From Struthio camelus (lineage: Eukaryota > Chordata > Aves > Struthioniformes > Struthionidae), in NCBI RefSeq assembly GCF_040807025.1, contig NC_090944.1, forward strand, positions 4,554,068 through 4,618,067: DNA of 64,000 nt, written 5' to 3'. The position numbers and the translations under genes are program-made. Positions 60,442 to 64,000 of this stretch are shown piece by piece. The notes beneath the pieces are model-generated. The model was given only the letters and a program-made list of their open reading frames with translations, made no database searches and was not told where the DNA came from. Positions within the stretch are counted from its first letter, which is position 1; every line of letters starts with the position of its first letter.

Positions 60442-63400
60442 ATCCCCTCAGCACCCCCATGACAAGCCCAGATCCCCTCTGCACTCCCACAAGCCCAACA
60501 CAACAAACACACAGCCCAGATCCCCTCTGCACACCCATAACAGGCCCAACACCTCCAGTACAAGCCCCAGATCCCCTCCGCACTCGCACAACACGCCCAG
60601 CACCCCTAACACAAGCCCAGATCCCCTCAGCACCACTATGACAAGTCCAGCACCCCCAACACAACGCCCAGATCCCCTCTGCACCACTAGGACAAGTCCA
60701 GCACCCCCAACACAACACCCAGCTCCACTGAGCAGCCCGAAAACAAGCCTAGCACCCCCAACACAACACCCAGATCCCCCAAAACTAGGCCCAGCACCTC
60801 CAACACAATGCCCAGCTCCCCTCTGCACCCCCAAAACAAGCCCAGCACCCGCAACACAAGCCCAACACCTCAAAAACAAGCCCAGATCCCTTCTGCTCTC
60901 CCACAAGCTCAACACAACAAACACACAGCCCAGATCCCCTCTGCACACCCATAACAGGCCCAACACCTCCAATACAAGCCCCAGATCCCCTCCGCACTGG
61001 CACAACACGCCCAGCACCCCCAACACAACGCCCCGATCCCCTCAGCAACCCCAAAACAAGGCCCAGATCCCCTCTGCAAACCCATTACAAGACCAGCTCC
61101 CCCGACACAAGGCCCACATCCCATCAGTAGCCCGACCACAAGCCCAGCACCCCCAACACAACACCAGGATCCCCTCTGCACACCCACCACTAGCCCAGCA
61201 CTCCCGCAACAAGCCCAGCACCCCCAATGCAAGACCTAGCTCCCCTCAGCACTCCCACCACAAGCCCAGCACCCCCAACACAACGCCCAGATCCCTCCCC
61301 TCAGCACTCCCACCACAAGGCCCTGATCCCCTCTGCACTCCCAAAACACATCCAGCACCTCGAAAACAAGCCCCTGATCCCCTCAGTACCCGCAATACAA
61401 GGCCCCGATCTCCTCAGCACCCCCACCACAACGCCCAGATCCCCTCAGCACCCCTACCACAAGCCCAGCACCCCCAACACAATGCCCCGATCCCCTCTGC
61501 AACCCCACAACAAGGCCCAGATCCCCTCAGCACCCCCAAAACAAGGCCCAGCAACTCCAACACCACGCCCAGCTCCCCTCTGCACTTCCACAAAAAGCCC
61601 AGCAGCCTGCATGACAAGCCCAGCACCATGAAAACAAGCCCCATATTCCCTCAGCACCCCCACAAGAAGGTCCGGATCCCCTCAGCACCCCCATAACAAG
61701 CCTAGATCCCCTCTACACTCCCACAAGCCCAACACAACAAACACACAGCCCAGATCCCCTCTGCACCCCCATAAGAAGCCCAGCATCTCCACCACAATGT
61801 CCAGATCCCGTCAGCACGTCCACGACAAGCCCAGCGCACCCCTAACACAAGCCCCAGATCCCCTCCGCACTCGCACAACACGCCCAGCACCCCCAACACA
61901 AGGACCAGATCCCCTCAGCACCACTATGACAAGTCCAGCAGCCACAACACAAGGCCCAGATCCCCTCACCACCCCGAACACAATGCCCAGCACCCCCACC
62001 ACAACGCCCAGATCCCCTCTGCACCCCCACCACAAGCCCAGCACCTCCACCACAAGGCCAGCACCCCCACCACAACGCCCAGATCCCCTCAGCACCCCCA
62101 CCACAAGTCCAGCACCCCAAAAACAATGCCCCGATCCCGTTCGGTACCCTCATGACAAGCCCAGCACCCCCAACACAACACCCAGCTCCACTGAGCAGCC
62201 CGAAAACAAGCCCCGCACCCCCAACACAACACCCAAATCCCCCAAAACAAGGCCCAGCACCTCCAACACAATGCCCAGCTCCCCTCTGCACCCCCAAAAA
62301 AAGGCTAGCACCCTGCATGACAAGCCCAGCACCTCGAAAACAAGCCGAGATCCCCTCAGCACCCCCACCACAAGCCCAGCGCACCCAACACAAGCCCCAG
62401 ATCCCCTCCGCACTCGCACAACACGCCCAGCACCCCCAACACAAGGCCCTGATCCCCTCAGCACCCTGCATCACAAGCCCAGCACCCCAAAAACAAGCCC
62501 CAGTTCCCCTCAGCACTCCCACACGCCCCACACAACAAACACACGGCCCAGATCCCCTCCGCACCCCCAAAACAAGGCCCTGATCCCATCTGCACTCCCA
62601 AAACAAGGCCCAGCACTCCCACAACAAGCCCAGCACCCTCAGTGCAAGACCTAGCTCTCCTCAGCACCCCCACCACAAGCCCAGCACCCCCAACACAACG
62701 CCCAGATCCCCTCAGCACCCCCACCACAAGGCCCTGATCCCCTCTGCACTCCCAAAACACATCCAGCACCTCAAAAACAAGCCCCTGATCCCCTCAGTAC
62801 CCGCAATACAAGGCCCCGATCTCCTCAGCACCCCCAACACAAAGCCCAGATCCCCTCTGCACCCCCACCACAAGCCCAGCACCCCCAACACAATGCCCAG
62901 ATTTCCTCTGCACCACGGAAAAAAGGCCCAGTACCTCGAAAAGAAGCCCAGATCCCCTCAGCACCCCCACTACAAGCCCCGCACCTCCAAAACAACGCCC
63001 CGATCACCTCAGCACGCCCACCACAAGCCCTGCACCCCCAACGCAATGCCCAGATCCCCTCAACACCCCTACCACAAGTCCAGCACCCCCAACACAATGC
63101 CCAGATCTCCTCAGCAACCCCAAAACAGGGCCTAGATCCCCTCAGCAAACCCGTTACAAGACCAGCTCCCCCAACACAAGGCCCACATCCCCTCAGCACT
63201 CCCAAAACAACGCCCAGCAACTCCAACACAACGCCCAGCTCCCCTCTGCACTTCCACAAAAAGCCCAGCAGCCTGCATGACAAGCCCAGCACCCCCAACA
63301 CAACGCCCAGATCCCCTTCAGTACCCTCATGACAAGACCAGCACCCCCAACACAACACTCATCTCCAGTGAGCAGCCCGAAAACAAGCCTAGCACCCCCA

Positions 63401-64000
63401 ACACAACACCCAGATCCCCCGACACAAGGCCCAGCACCTCCAACACAATGCCCAGCTCCCCTCTGCACCCCCAAAACAAGTCTAGCACCCTGCAGGACAA
63501 GCCCAGCACCTCGAAAACAAGTCCAGATCCCCTCAGCACCCCCACCACAAGCCCAGCACCCCCAAAACAAGCCAATGATCCCCTCAGCACTCCCACAAGC
63601 CCAACACAACAAACACACGGCCCAGATCTCCTCTGCACCCCCAACACAAGGCCCAGCACTCCCAAGACAAGGCCCAGACCCCTCAGTACCCCCATGACAA
63701 GCCCGACACCCCCACAACAAGACCCAGATCCCCTCTGCACACCCACCACTAGCCCAGCACTCCCACAACAAGCCCAGCACCCCCAACACAACGCCCAGAT
63801 CCCCTCAGCATCCCCACCACAAGGCCCTGATCCCCTCAGCCCCCCGACCACAAACCCAGCACCCCCAACACAATGCCCAGATTTCCTCTGCACCATGGAA
63901 AAAAGGCCCAGCACCTCAAAAACAAAGCCCAGATCCCGTCAGCACCCCTACGACAAGCCCAGCACCCCCAATACAATGCCCCAGATCCCCTCAGCAACCC
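60442..64000 (-). repeat. Higher-order repeat copy 5, internally deleted, cut by window end
   Basis: It opens like copy 4. The 61797 block occurs only once, as in copy 1. At about 63290 it jumps from the position equivalent to 29099 in copy 1 to the position equivalent to 32607, a loss of about 3.5 kb. It then continues to the end of the window in register with 33316. Confidence 0.9.

Larger units (their letters stand above)
17884..64000 (-). repeat. C-rich minisatellite array, at least 46 kb (runs off the window)
   Basis: The whole stretch is built from two related units read on the + strand: a 21-bp unit (CAGCACCCCCAACACAA plus CGCC or GGCC) and a 30-bp unit (starting CAGATCCCCTCAG, ending CCACAAGCC). 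They often alternate as a 51-bp composite. Variants include units with CATGACAAG, CTCGAAAACAAGC, ACGGAAAAAAGG and CAACACAACAAACACA. These are the reverse complement of the G-rich minisatellite on the left, hence the minus strand label. Both unit lengths are multiples of three, so long open frames occur in many frames on both strands. None has protein-like features beyond the repeat. No gene or transposon interrupts the array inside the window. Confidence 0.97.

Noticed and set aside
17884..64000. CRISPR array
   Set aside because: Repeat units are contiguous without unique spacers, the genome is avian, and there are no cas genes.
17884..64000. Telomeric or classical centromeric satellite
   Set aside because: No TTAGGG/CCCTAA tracts are present, and units of 21/30 bp do not match known bird centromere satellites that I can recall. 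Location is unknown, so centromere function cannot be claimed.

Overview
This window looks like avian nuclear DNA. Two identical-looking CR1 retrotransposon 3' ends, vertebrate-style introns with GT/AG borders, an AATAAA signal, and decayed copies of a very large interferon-inducible GTPase gene (VLIG/GVIN/URGCP family) all point to a bird. A passerine is plausible but is inference only. Nothing bacterial or phage-like is present.

Layout. (1) 1-3035 is the C-terminal end of one VLIG-like pseudogene (copy A), broken by a block holding a 3'UTR-like module, a G-rich minisatellite, a CR1 end and an unassigned segment. (2) 3280-5730 is a CpG-rich promoter region followed by a compact four-exon gene that appears intact. 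It encodes a predicted 306-residue membrane protein that I do not recognise. (3) 5783-12600 is a longer VLIG-like pseudogene (copy B). It carries nonsense codons and frameshifts and the same internal block as copy A, so 1-3035 and 9397-12570 are a segmental duplication about 9.4-9.5 kb apart. (4) 12663-17880 holds a third copy of the 3'UTR-like module, a G-rich minisatellite with a roughly 70-bp direct repeat on its two sides, unassigned DNA, and scrambled remnants of the small membrane-protein gene. (5) From about 17.88 kb to the end of the window is one C-rich minisatellite array of at least 46 kb. It is the reverse complement of the G-rich minisatellite seen on the left.

The array is built mainly from a 21-bp and a 30-bp unit that often alternate as a 51-bp composite. 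The first 8 kb (17.9-26.1 kb) is a diverged mosaic. From about 26.1 kb it becomes a higher-order repeat with a period of 7437, 9000, about 9050 and 8851 bp in successive copies. These copies are nearly identical and differ by an internal duplication, conversion-like patches and a deletion. Because both basic units are multiples of three, the array is open in many frames on both strands. The long open frames there are almost certainly not genes.

Overall the locus reads as a tandem cassette (VLIG-like gene, then the small membrane-protein gene) that has been duplicated, decayed and invaded by one local minisatellite family, which then expanded into a young satellite block. Only the small gene at 3997-5632 looks capable of making its full protein.
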